A DNA stretch of 64,000 nt, taken from the NCBI GenBank assembly GCA_947044365.1, contig OX345645.1, positions 4,535,741 through 4,599,740 on the forward strand, in the 5' to 3' direction. The position numbers and the translations under genes are program-made. Shown piece by piece: positions 10,533 through 20,011 of this stretch. Numbering within the stretch: position 1 is the first letter of the stretch; every line of letters begins with the position of its first letter. The notes beneath the pieces are model-generated. The model ran no database searches. It saw nothing but the letters and a program-made list of their open reading frames with translations, and was not told where the DNA came from. The stretch comes from Petrosia ficiformis (taxonomy: Eukaryota; Porifera; Demospongiae; Haplosclerida; Petrosiidae).

Positions 10533-11674
10533 TCAAAAACTCAAAGATCACTGGGAATTGTTTCCATCATAAACATTTTGATGACAAGCTGAAACCTTTC
10601 AATGAAGTTTCAAACATGACTACTGGTAATTGCATTGTAATGAAAGCAATATATTCTGATATCACATCAGTAATCAACATGTACCAACCATCATTGTGTC
10701 AGTACATTCAAGAATGTTATATTAAAGTATTATACACACCCAAAGCCATACATGTTATGATCATCTTCACACAGCTTTTTAAACTGCCTCATCTGAATAT
10801 CCTAAATGCATATGTACACACTCCATATTTACAATCTTATCAAGCTAAAGATCATATTGATAATGAATTATTAGTGGAAATGGAGAAGGTATTGTCTACA
10901 AATCATACTATTAAAGAATTTGTAATTGAGTTATCACAATTGCCATTCAGCTCATTAGTAAATAGTTTGCTTACTGGAGTAGAGAAAAATGATACAATCC
11001 AGTCCTTTTCACTATCATCAGACTATACTCATAATAAGTTACAAATTGAAGAGCTATTGAAAAATAACCAAACCTTACAAGCTGTTAAACTGAATGTACC
11101 TATTAAAGGAATACTCCCATCTCCATGTATCATACAAGTTAATGAATCTCTTACAGCACTAAATATTAGTAATGATACAGTACATGATATCATAACATAT
11201 TCTGTAAAGAAAACAGAAGGGTTGTTACCTGCGTTGGTAGATGTTGGAAAAAATATAACTAAGTTGAAAAGTCTATCCCTATATAAACCGTTTATGCAAT
11301 TAATTATGTATTTAGATTCTAACCCTTTTCTACAACATCTGGATATAGTACTAGAGAGAGAAGAAAGTCTTGATGAACTATTTAATATTCTCTCCAGTAA
11401 CACAACTGTCATAGCTCTAAGAATAAACTGTGAAGACATTTATTTGTTGAATGATGAAGTTGGAATATCTCTTCAATTGATGTTGTCATCAAACAAATCA
11501 CTACAATGTCTGGAGATCAAAAGTCTAGCAAACAATTGTACATTACTTATCAAATACCTGACTACTGGTCTGAGAAGAAACAGCACACTACAAAAACTGA
11601 TTATATACTTTAAATTATCGGAAAATATTAATCAAGTTTGCCAGAGCATCTTCAAGTATAGTTGTGCTGACTAA
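10526..11674 (+). pseudogene. NLR C-terminal leucine-rich-repeat region (frame 3)
   Basis: About 380 codons in the third frame encode degenerate RNI-type LRRs. The recurring pattern is N-x-T/S-L-x-x-L/F-x-L/I, seen in NHTIKEFVIEL, NDTIQSFSLS, NQTLQAVKLN, NESLTALNIS, NKSLQCLEIKS and NSTLQKLIIYF. The region ends at a stop at 11672-11674. LRRs are the expected ligand-sensing C-terminus of an NLR. The stretch is long and open, so decay of this locus seems recent. Confidence 0.7.
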
Positions 11675-11788
11675 GAACTGAGACTCAACATATATGAAGT
11701 ATTCTATTATATCATCACTGTCAGCAACAACTATGAATGGCTCTTTCCTTTTCAGTTTCTGCACTTCATCATCCACATCAACACAGCC
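11615..11788 (-). CDS. Terminal exon of unknown minus-strand gene
   Basis: An acceptor (TTAACACAG) at 11789-11790 opens a phase-0 exon reading GCVDVDDEVQKLKRKE, then EPFIVVADSDDIIEYF, and ending NLINIFR with a TAA. It joins in phase with the exon at 12,290-12,378. The pattern (PFIVV... F-I-x-V-E... A-x-x-x-L... F) resembles the C-terminal end of uncharacterised animal proteins that I cannot name with confidence. It overlaps the NLR 3' end convergently by 60 bp. Confidence 0.4.
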   Translation of the reverse strand, partial: GCVDVDDEVQKLKRKEPFIVVADSDDIIEYFIYVESQFLVSTTILEDALANLINIFR

Positions 11789-12289
11789 CTGTGTTAACAA
11801 AGAGACAAAATTCAGTTAACGTATATCGAGAAAGATGAGATATTATTGAAAAACATTCCATCACACAGATCCAACTACACTCTAGATGCAGACTTACTTG
11901 ATGCTTGATGCTAGAGTGAGCATGCATAGTGGTTCCTTATCATTCTTCATGCATTTTCAATTATCCCATGTAGAAACTTTACCAAAAATTATTGAAGTAC
12001 TTGAATGGTTATGTTATGTACATGTGTAGCTGTTATTATGAACTAAGCATAATTACTGTTTTGATCTACAACTGAATACCTTTCTTTCTGTACTAAAAGC
12101 ATGCAGTGATATAGAATGAAGAAGAGTAGGTGCAGCTGTTAATATTCCAGCTGGCCTATACTCAGACACTGTTTTTGACAATTGACATGTACTACAGTGT
12201 GAGTAGTTCAATTACTTTAACAATACGTGTCATGAATTCACCACTGTCATTGAATTAAAGATGGAAGATACAACAAGAAATGTACTTAC

Positions 12290-12378
12290 CATGCAATAAT
12301 GTAGGATACTAAATTTTGTCTTCTGTGATCTTGAGTATAATAGGTGCTCAAGTGCAGTTATACACTTCTCTGTATCAT
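12290..12378 (-). CDS. Internal exon of the same unknown minus-strand gene
   Basis: An 89-bp exon is bounded by CCACTTCTACAG and GCATG|GTAAGT, both strong splice signals. It encodes about 29 residues (DTEKCITALEHLLYSRSQ then KTKFSILHYCM). Its phase-0 end fits the exon at 11,788-11,615 across a 501-bp intron. No further upstream exon was recognised and the function is unknown. Confidence 0.4.
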
Positions 12379-12677
12379 CTGTAGAAGTGGGTACATGTAT
12401 ATGTAAATGTGCTATGCATGAAAATGTCCTTGAATTAATGAATGTCAAGTGAATGCACTAAGACTTTTTTTACAGTGTATTAAGCATTTTACCATGGCAC
12501 TCAGGTGGGATAATAAAGGTCTCCAAAAGATAATGTATACTCACTTCATTTGCTCATTATCTAATTTAATTAGAATACTGATTATTGTAATGAGATAAAA
12601 TTTATAATAATGATTATGCTATAGGCTATGTTATATGATGTTGATTGCATGTATTCATGTATGTATAGAACATGTAT

Positions 12678-12678
<1 letters not shown>

Positions 12679-12748
<70 letters not shown>
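12679..12748. repeat. (AT)n microsatellite
   Basis: About 70 bp of uninterrupted AT dinucleotide, immediately left of a MITE. It is translated as a meaningless Tyr-Ile run. Confidence 0.95.
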
Positions 12749-12755
<7 letters not shown>

Positions 12756-12765
12756 TGTATATGTT

Positions 12766-13134
12766 TGACTGGCTCTGCAAAAACCTGACTTACCGATTAA
12801 GAGTTCAAAATTTATTTACCTGAATGGAGCATTAACTTAGCTCAACATTGATATATGAAACATCCCAGTCAAGATAAAGACAAAACCACAGTGAGTGAGT
12901 AAACCACAAATCCTTCATTTTGAGAAAAAAGGAATTAACTAAATTTTTAATCAAGAATTTATTTTGCAGTGGCTTAGCGAAGCATAAAGATGTCTCCAAA
13001 CCTCTCTGAAAGTATAAGTTAGTTAAGCTTTATAAAACTGTGATCGCCCGAGTAATCCACAATTGTCTATTGTCACTCACATCTCAAAATTATATTTTAA
13101 TCCATAAAGTCAGGTTTTTGCTCCGAGCCAGTCA
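12766..13134. mobile_element. MITE with TGACTGGCTC termini
   Basis: The left end TGACTGGCTCTGCAAAAACC, continuing TGACTT, is matched in reverse complement by the right end (AAGTCAGG, then TTTTTGCTCCGAGCCAGTCA) with a small indel. The 369-bp element has no coding capacity. Inner sequence is AT-rich. The target-site duplication is not clear. Confidence 0.65.
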
Positions 13135-13429
13135 CAATTATGTATATTGTACATAAAATATATTGTAACAAATACATGCATAATTATATGTACATAACTG
13201 CTATGGTCAAGATTCACATCATTACTATCTTTACTGTTGTGATTTATAGAGTTATGAAGTATTAAGAGATAGTCTTACCCGCACTGAAAGGTAAATTCAC
13301 AGCAGGAGGAACTCCATTTGACCCAATAACTCATGAATGGTAAGCAAATGTAATTGTATACATGCATGTACACCAATATATACAATAATTATACTAGTGC
13401 TAAGCCATATACATTACACATGAGGAGAT

Positions 13430-13579
13430 GGAAAGAAAAAAAGAAAGAAAGAAAGAAAGAAAGACAGGCACCTGACGCAAATGAAAATGAAAAATGAGTT
13501 GCCTTAGGTGGGATTTGAACCCACAACACTCTAGATCTGTACTCTGGACAGATGCTCTTACCAACTGAGCTACCAAGGC
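13430..13579 (-). mobile_element. tRNA-derived SINE
   Basis: Minus-strand sequence from 13579 folds as a tRNA-like head. The acceptor stem is GCCTTGG/CTAAGGC. The A box is TGGTAGCTCAGTTGG and the B box is GGTTCAAATCC. The anticodon stem TCTGT/ACAGA encloses loop CCAGAGT, with a nominal AGA anticodon. Position 33 is C instead of the near-universal U, and the variable loop is 11 nt, so it is unlikely to be a working tRNA. A short body and a (CTTT)n tail (13,432-13,464) follow, as expected for a SINE transcribed by RNA polymerase III. Its translation gives the familiar spurious peptide AQLVRASVQS. Confidence 0.75.
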
Positions 13580-14192
13580 AGCCGAACTGCCCAGGTCCAA
13601 ATCAAACATCTCATACACCTGTGTGAACAAGTTAACTGAAACTTGGTGAAGGCCGGGGTAATTAAACCACCAAAGATACCAAACACTAAATCTAAGTATA
13701 TACATGATGACTTGAGATGGATGTCCGTACTAAAAAAATACAAAGACACCAAATTTTATATTTTAACCGGATTGGCTTTAGAAGGTATTGCTCCTCCCCT
13801 GGTAAATTTCAATTATGATGAGTTTGGCAATACATAATGAATAATTATATTGTGACAAATGATTCATAAAGTTATTGGTATTGGGATATAATTATACATT
13901 ACACTAACCTCTATAGCCTAATATGTCTGATATATTATAGCACTTTGACGCCTAACATCAAAGGTACCGACAGTTCTATATTTTCCATATAGCACACTTT
14001 TTTTTACCACATCCTGTTCTCTATTTTCCGGATGTTGTTTATAACACTAGAAAACAACGCGCTTACCTCAGGTTTAGTGCAAGAACACTAAGTACTTCAT
14101 TTTTCTTCTCCATTGCATCAATCCAAAGTACTATAAACCAATTAAAGCACCGGGTTTGCTCGTGATGTCTTGGAAAATATAGCACTGGGGGT
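13580..14192. other. Intergenic, no gene recognised
   Basis: This stretch holds a 65-codon ORF without known motifs (13,643-13,837) and a copy of the word CTATATTTTCCATATAGCAC near 13,976. That word is echoed near 14,170, so an old inverted-repeat element may extend across 13.97-14.26 kb. Nothing more can be supported. Confidence 0.35.
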
Positions 14193-14254
14193 GGGGTCTC
14201 AAAGCCTCATAAAGCACTCGGCTACTCCTTGTGCTTTATGAGCTTCTCGACCCC
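14193..14254. repeat. Hairpin with arms of about 24 bp
   Basis: GGGGTC...CTCATAAAGCAC is followed by a 13-nt loop and then GTGCTTTATGAG...GACCCC. The 12 bp nearest the loop pair perfectly and the outer part has a few mismatches. It probably belongs to a MITE end or palindrome. Confidence 0.7.
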
Positions 14255-14696
14255 ATATGTATTAAATATCACTAACTATTAGCTACTAATGTACATGCAG
14301 TATGTGTGTTTCTTACTGCCCATGCCCATTGTCTCTATTTCCCGACTGATAACTCAATGCCACCATTTTTATATATATACATGTACACACTATCATCATG
14401 AATTTCTTTAATGACAGGAAATTATTAATTGTTAGGTTATACCACTTGAAACTACATGTAAACAATAGAGAAAGTCAATGATTTACCCAACCAGTAATTT
14501 TGTTATTAGGTTTCTGTTATGTCAGCAAATTTTTTCACAATCTTAATTTATTTGTGTTATTATATATATAAATGATTGCCTCACTCATAAAAATTGCATA
14601 ATTTTTATTTATAAGACTAAAATTCTTGTCTGCGTAGAACTGACCTTTTAGTGTTGGAATGAGGCATACTCACTCAACTCAACTAATACTATGCAT

Positions 14697-16704
14697 GTAC
14701 AGATCTGTACCTTTGTTTATCTCATTGCATCATTATTTTTTAAGTTAAAAAGTATCCAAGGAAGGGGCCAATGCCTATTATCGTTAGCGGTAATTACTGT
14801 TGTAAACACTTTATATCCTCTATACCTATTTATAATAATTAAAATTGAGGCATGGTAAACTGTAATATTGGATTGTTATCATCGATACCAGCATTTTTGA
14901 CTTATAGGTGGCAAATTTTGGGTGCGACAATATCAAAATAACACATCCCAAACATGATTTTTTGTCATTGTTAGGATGTCTACCATTAATATTCACGCAG
15001 TTACTAACCCAAACCTGCACCACTATCTTTATCTGTATTTGTGCTCCACTGTGTATGTGTATTTACTAGGGTTGGGATCTGAAATCAATTATCAAATCAG
15101 AATAGGACAATTAATACAATAATTAATAATGTGAATATGTATATACATGTGTTTATAGAGTGGATCTGTAGCATTAAGTTCATCATACTCATACTCTTTA
15201 GCTATTTGAATTTAGAGGCCATATCTTTGTATTTATCACATGATTATCACACAATGTGGTATAACATACTACACAATATAAACACAACTTATAAACTTTT
15301 CAGCAACATGTAAGGAATAAAGTACTGCATTAGTGAGGTGTGCCATGACTTGTAGTCACACATATTGTATTATACATGTGTTATTTGTAAGACTGATAAT
15401 TATTGTAATTGTTGTCATAATATAAGATGTGCACCCTGCCCAGGGATGGATACAGTACTGTTCCTTGGTCAGTCCGAAATTATTTCCGAAAGTCGAGATA
15501 TCTGCACAGCCTTTTCGGCTATTTTCGGCATAAAATCCTCTAGTTTATATTCATAGTATGACGTAAAAATTGCAATGAATTTCATTATATTAATTATATA
15601 TATTCATATTTTTGTGATGATTTGTGACGAAATTGTTCTTTTAAAACTGTACGGGAATTTATAATCTTGTTTCTGTGCTTTTTTGGTTTTGGTTTTGACA
15701 TCACTTACATGCCCTTTTATTAAATTAAAAAGAGGGTTTGGAAAATTATATAGTTTACATATAAAGGAACAGTTTCCCTCTAGATTCAACCAGATTCAGT
15801 TCAACAATCTTTTCCAAAAAAAACTATCACATGTTTTTTAATTAATTATAACCACATAAGTAATAAAGAAATGAATAAAATAAGTGGTAAATAAACAATA
15901 AACAATATATAACAATATAATATAATCCTAACATAACTGAATGCCTAGACCATTTGAACTTTTAATTACAAAAGGGATGAATGGCCAGTGCATTGACTGG
16001 ACACACTGCATGTACCTGCAGGTGCACTCGGTGTACTTTGTATTGTAGACATTGGTAGTATTGTGGGTGCACTAGGCATAGCACTAGTCATGCCATGTAT
16101 CATCCATGTAGATGCAGCACTAGGCACACCACTAGTCATGCCATGTGCACTAGGCATAGTTGGTATCATACATGTAGGTGCTGGTATTGAAGGCATACAT
16201 ACCACATGAGGCCGATAATCTCTTTCATTCATCCTTTGTTCTTTCTCTTCCTCCTTTCTCCTCATCTTATAGTCTTCATCTTCTCTTCTTTTTCTTTCCT
16301 TTTGCCACCTATAGTCTTCATCTTCTCTTCTTTTTCTTTCCTTTCTCCACCTGTATTCTTCTTCTGTTATCCTTCTTCTCAAGTTGTAGTATTCTTTTTC
16401 TTTTTGTCTTATCTGCTGCCTCCATTTATGCTCCTCATCCTCTCTTCTTCTTAGTTCGTTGTGTCTTTTTTTTTCTTGTTGCTCACTTCTTCTTTCTTTT
16501 ACTTTCTTACTTTCTTCATTTTCCTCCATGTTTTCATCATTTCTAGTTCTTTGACATGATGTACATTCTTTTTCTCTCTCACACTGTAAATATATGTTAT
16601 TTTAGTATGACAATAATGACCATTAGTTATACTTATAGTTTCTCAAATTTTAATTTGTTAACTTAAACAATTTTTGGCTTACTAAAAGTGTTTTAGTTAA
16701 CTAA
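14697..16704 (-). repeat. Truncated module C, reversed
   Basis: Reverse copy of the DNA that follows the coiled-coil exon elsewhere (compare 21,343-23,443). It stops at GTACAGATCTGTAC and so lacks the TCTA microsatellite and module M. This is the left edge of the array. Confidence 0.85.
15966..16583 (-). CDS. Coiled-coil protein exon 2, orphan copy 1
   Basis: A complete 618-nt exon 2 (acceptor TATTTACAG, then TGTGAGAGAG) of the myristoylation-motif gene described at 20,958-22,067. The frame is open to the stop. No exon 1 or promoter lies upstream on the minus strand; the intron is cut at about 16,704 and fused to module R. The internal Met at 16,529 could start a 187-residue protein lacking the lipidation signal. 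Expression is doubtful. Confidence 0.7.
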   Translation of the reverse strand, partial: CEREKECTSCQRTRNDENMEENEESKKVKERRSEQQEKKRHNELRRREDEEHKWRQQIRQKEKEYYNLRRRITEEEYRWRKERKRREDEDYRWQKERKRREDEDYKMRRKEEEKEQRMNERDYRPHVVCMPSIPAPTCMIPTMPSAHGMTSGVPSAASTWMIHGMTSAMPSAPTILPMSTIQSTPSAPAGTCSVSSQCTGHSSLL

Positions 16705-16917
16705 ACGCCAGCGCAACATTGATGAACTGAGGTAATTTTAAAACTTTTTTATTTTTTAATTATTTTTTTGCATTAATTTAAACTTGGTAACTAAATGCCA
16801 GAACAATACTGATGACTGTTGTATTTTGCTGGATTTTCAACCCTTAGAGCATTGAGCCTGTTTTTCAATATTCTTCCCATTTCCAACACTGGTGTCTCCA
16901 TTGCATAGAATTATTAA
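16705..16917 (+). repeat. Module R, 5' part (left flank of piggyBac copy 1)
   Basis: R begins with AACTAAACGCCAGCGCAAC and contains CTTGGTAACTAAATGCCAG and GCTGGATTTTCAACCC. It runs to GAATTATTAA, where piggyBac is inserted. The right part of the same R resumes at 19,486. Uninterrupted R copies at 27.7, 49.6 and 63.8 kb show the empty site. Confidence 0.85.
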
Positions 16918-19485
16918 CACTTTACCGAACGTATACGCGATACGGCTTATTTAATATACTTCCCCAAACAACCGTGTACGACATACAGCGTATTTCATGT
17001 TTGCTCACCTATTCCCCATTTTCCTGTAGATCTATTACCTCTGAATCTTTTGCAGACAAGAACAACAAACTCCATTAATTCTGTATTGTTTTTAATTTCT
17101 ATTTTTACGAATTTGGACCGTATTTATTCCATTCATAATTATTAATATTGCAAACTGATCATACATATTGCACCTGCTTCTTATTAATAAAAAAATTTAA
17201 AATAAAACATAACTATGAAGAGAGCAGTGAGATATAGTGTTGAAGAAGTGATACAGCAAGTTGAAGAGAATGAGGATGATGGTAACCGTACATGGAGCAG
17301 TATAGATAGTGATGTCCATGTAAATCCATTCACCAATCCTGTAGGGCCCACAATCATTATCCAAGATAATCTCTTTCTTGAGTTCTTCTCTAATGAACTG
17401 ATATCATTGATTGTCACTGAAACAAACAGATATGCAAAACAGTGCCTGGAGAGTAGACAAGATAATGACGAGAATGAACTTCAATGGGAAACTAATGAAG
17501 AAGAGATAAAAGCATACATAGGATTCACTTTATTGATGGGGTTAAATAGAATTTCTGATTTATATGACTACTGGTCAACTAATACAGTATTCCATTATTT
17601 CCCAATTGCATCTCGTATTTCACGAAAGCGATTCTTAGAAGTAAAGCGTTACCTCCATTTTGTAGACAACACTAAGCTGATTCCTCACGGTAAAGATGGT
17701 TACGACAAACTAGGGAAAATAAAACCTGTGATAGAAGCAGTGAGAGATAAGTCTATAAAGAATTTTATGCCACATCGGGAAAGTTCAATTGACGAGGCAA
17801 TGATAAGATTCAAAGGGAGGTCCAGTTTGAAGCAATACCTACCAATGAAGCCTATAAAAAGGGGGATAAAGGTGTGGGTAAGGGCTGATAGCCATAATGG
17901 CTACATTTCAGAATTTTATATATACAAAGGTAAGGAAGACAATATTATCACACAAAACCTTGGTGAAAAGGTAGTAGAGAAATTGAGTCGTACCTTGGTT
18001 GGAGGTAATTACCACCTCTATTTTGACAACTACTTCACATCTGTTGAGTTACTGGAGAAGTTACTAGATGATGGAATCTATGCTTGTGGAACCTTTAGAA
18101 AAGATAGAAGACGGGTACCATTTGAAATGAAGAATGTGAAATTAGGTAATATTTGTGTGTGTGATAGTAAAGAGACAGAAAGAGAGAGAAAGGGGGATGG
18201 GGGAGATGGAGGGTGAATTGAGAAATATAGGAGGGTAAGGGATGTTGGAACTACATGTATAAAATTATCCTTTCATTTTGTGATAGGTAATCTTGAGAGA
18301 GGAGAATACAAATTCCAAAAGTGTGGCAACATAGTTGCAACAGTGTGGCGAGACAAAAAACTAGTTTATGTGATGTCTAGTCACATAAATGCAAACAACA
18401 CAACTAACTGTCAGAGGAAACAGAAGGACGGAACTTCTATGACAGTTCCCATCCCTGCATGTATAAGCTTATATAACATGTATATGGGTGGGGTTGATAC
18501 AGCTGACCAGCTCCGTTCATATTATCAATGGAGGATGAAGTCAAGGAAATATTATATGTAAGCATGAGAATTACTGAATACTGAATATACTTATGTAACA
18601 ATGTATACTTACACAAGTATTTCACCTTAGGTATATTTTCTACTTTCTAATTGAGTGCTGTATCAGCAATGCATTTATATTACAGAGAAATTATATTCCA
18701 TGTACCAGCAAATATCAAGACTACAAGTCGTACCGTATGAATCTGGCTGAGCTACTGATTGGTAGTTACAATTCCAGGAAGAAATATGCCATTCCTAAAG
18801 AAGTAATTGAGAAGGTAGCATCAAAAACCATCAATCCACCAAAAAGGAGGTGTACTACTCAACATTTACCTGTCAAGGGGAAAAGAGGAAGATGTAATTA
18901 TTGTTGGTGCATCCACCAGTTGCGTCGTGAGTCTTCTGTCAGATGCCGGGAGTGTGACATAGCATTATGTGTTGATATTCATTATGACAACAAATCATGT
19001 TTTGAGTTATACCATTCATACAAAAACTACATGACACTCTATTTTTTACATTCCTGTCATAAACAAAATGTTTCTAAACTTGAATAAGCAAGCAACTTCT
19101 CAGACAGTAATATCTAAAATCAGATTTACCTACTCAAAAACTAAATGTAAATACACAAAAACTATACAAATAGCAACCTAGAAAGTAAACTATAACTCTA
19201 GAGCAATGTAGCATTCAATGTACGGTGTCACACTCATTGTCACATGTCAATAAAAAACAATCACTTACCTTCACCTTTTTCTTCTTTCATGAAGTTAGAA
19301 GAGTCCAAATAACACATCTACCTGCTCACAACTCACTGCTCCACATCTTTAGACAAGTAAGAAGCCCTCAAAATCTATAACAACAGCGATATAAATGGCT
19401 AAAACATCCCTCATCAACATCCGCGTACTCATAATTTTCTGGTCACACGTGATTGTGCAATTAAACGGGTGTGGTCAGAAAACAG
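16918..19485 (+). mobile_element. piggyBac-family transposon, copy 1 (apparently intact)
   Basis: A 2,568-bp element flanked by TTAA on both sides (16,914-16,917 and 19,486-19,489). Its ends begin CACTTTACCGAACG and, in reverse complement on the right, CTGTTTTCTGACC, a short imperfect terminal repeat. Empty R copies read GAATTATTAATGAGATTCAT at exactly this point. Removing one TTAA and the element restores that sequence, which proves insertion with the family's hallmark TTAA duplication. The left end has a CpG-containing subterminal block with ACGCGATAC/ACGACATAC words that could bind transposase. Confidence 0.95.
17215..19087 (+). CDS. piggyBac transposase (DDE_Tnp_1_7), copy 1
   Basis: Three exons (17,215-18,145; 18,287-18,557; 18,631-19,087) separated by 141- and 73-bp GT-AG introns encode 552 residues, normal for piggyBac transposases. 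The start is MKRAVRYSVEEV. The catalytic triad is D193 (SSIDEAMIRFKGR), D271 (YHLYFDNYFTS) and D381 (MGGVDTADQL). Exon 3 contributes FYFLIECCISNAFI and a C-terminal Cys-rich zinc-binding tail (RCNYCWCIHQ, RCRECDIALC) used for end recognition. Exon phases agree at both joins. A poly(A) signal AATAAA lies at 19,249. With copy 2 it is one of two that look catalytically competent. The enzyme would excise and reinsert TTAA-flanked DNA. Confidence 0.93.
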
Positions 19486-19856
19486 TTAATGAGATTCATA
19501 GAATTATTAATGAGATTCATAGATCAAAGCCTAAACCCACAAGTGTAGCAAGTGAGAAAGTTGTAGCCTTATAAAAGGAAAAGCAACAAACAATGTTAGC
19601 CTGGTCATTTGGGCTGTGGCGTGGCTGCTCAATTCCGGGGTGAGTATGTCATTGTTAGTGATGTTTGACGAGATCCTAGATCTCAAGGTCAGTTGTTACG
19701 TACTTCGTGTACGGCCCTCTTTCGAGGGGGGACTGGGATACCGGCAACTGTTCCTCCCCATCAAATAAGCTATCAGTGACTCCAAATGACTTCAGGCTAT
19801 TTCAATTTTCTTTTGCATTAATTTATTCAATTTTTTTTTTTTTTTTTTTTTTTTTT
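19486..19856 (+). repeat. Module R, 3' part, with poly-T tract
   Basis: Continues R after piggyBac: a repeated TTAATGAGATTCATAGAA unit, a TATA box, the GGCTGTGGCGTGG region and a TACGTACTTCGTGTACG palindrome-like patch. It ends in a poly-T run of about 25 nt (19,832-19,856) whose length differs between copies. Confidence 0.8.
19567..19645 (+). promoter_or_regulatory. Candidate core promoter and 5' exon in module R
   Basis: TATAAAAGG (about 19,570) lies some 70 bp upstream of CCGGGGTGAGTATG, which contains a consensus-like splice donor. The TATA box is retained (as TATAAAAGG) in every R copy that includes this part (27.95, 30.04, 41.97, 49.84, 51.97 kb). The R+ copies have GTGAATATG at the donor, which would destroy it. 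Transcription from here is inference. Confidence 0.4.
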
Positions 19857-20011
19857 GCGTTGATTTATTTAATGAACTTGGTAACTAAATGCCAGAACAA
19901 TACTGATGACTGTTGTATTTTGCTGGATTTTCAACCCTTAGAGCATTGAGCCTGTTTTTCAAAATTCTTCCCATTTCCAACACTGGTGTCTCCATTGCAT
20001 AGAATTATTAA
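19857..20011 (+). repeat. Second partial R copy (R5'), cut at TTAA
   Basis: A tandem second copy of the first 155 bp of R (TTGATTTATTTAATGAACTTGG to GAATTATTAA). It ends exactly at the TTAA used by piggyBac and is then joined to module E2 (AAGATTTCCTTTG). Confidence 0.8.

Noticed and set aside
13501..13579. Functional tRNA-Ser(AGA) gene
   Set aside because: C at position 33, no long variable arm and a SINE tail point to a SINE head.
16178..16546. Phe/Leu/Ser-rich ORFs antisense to the coiled-coil exon (also at 21.5, 38.6, 43.9 and 55.0 kb)
   Set aside because: They are shadows of the Glu/Lys/Arg-rich exon on the opposite strand.
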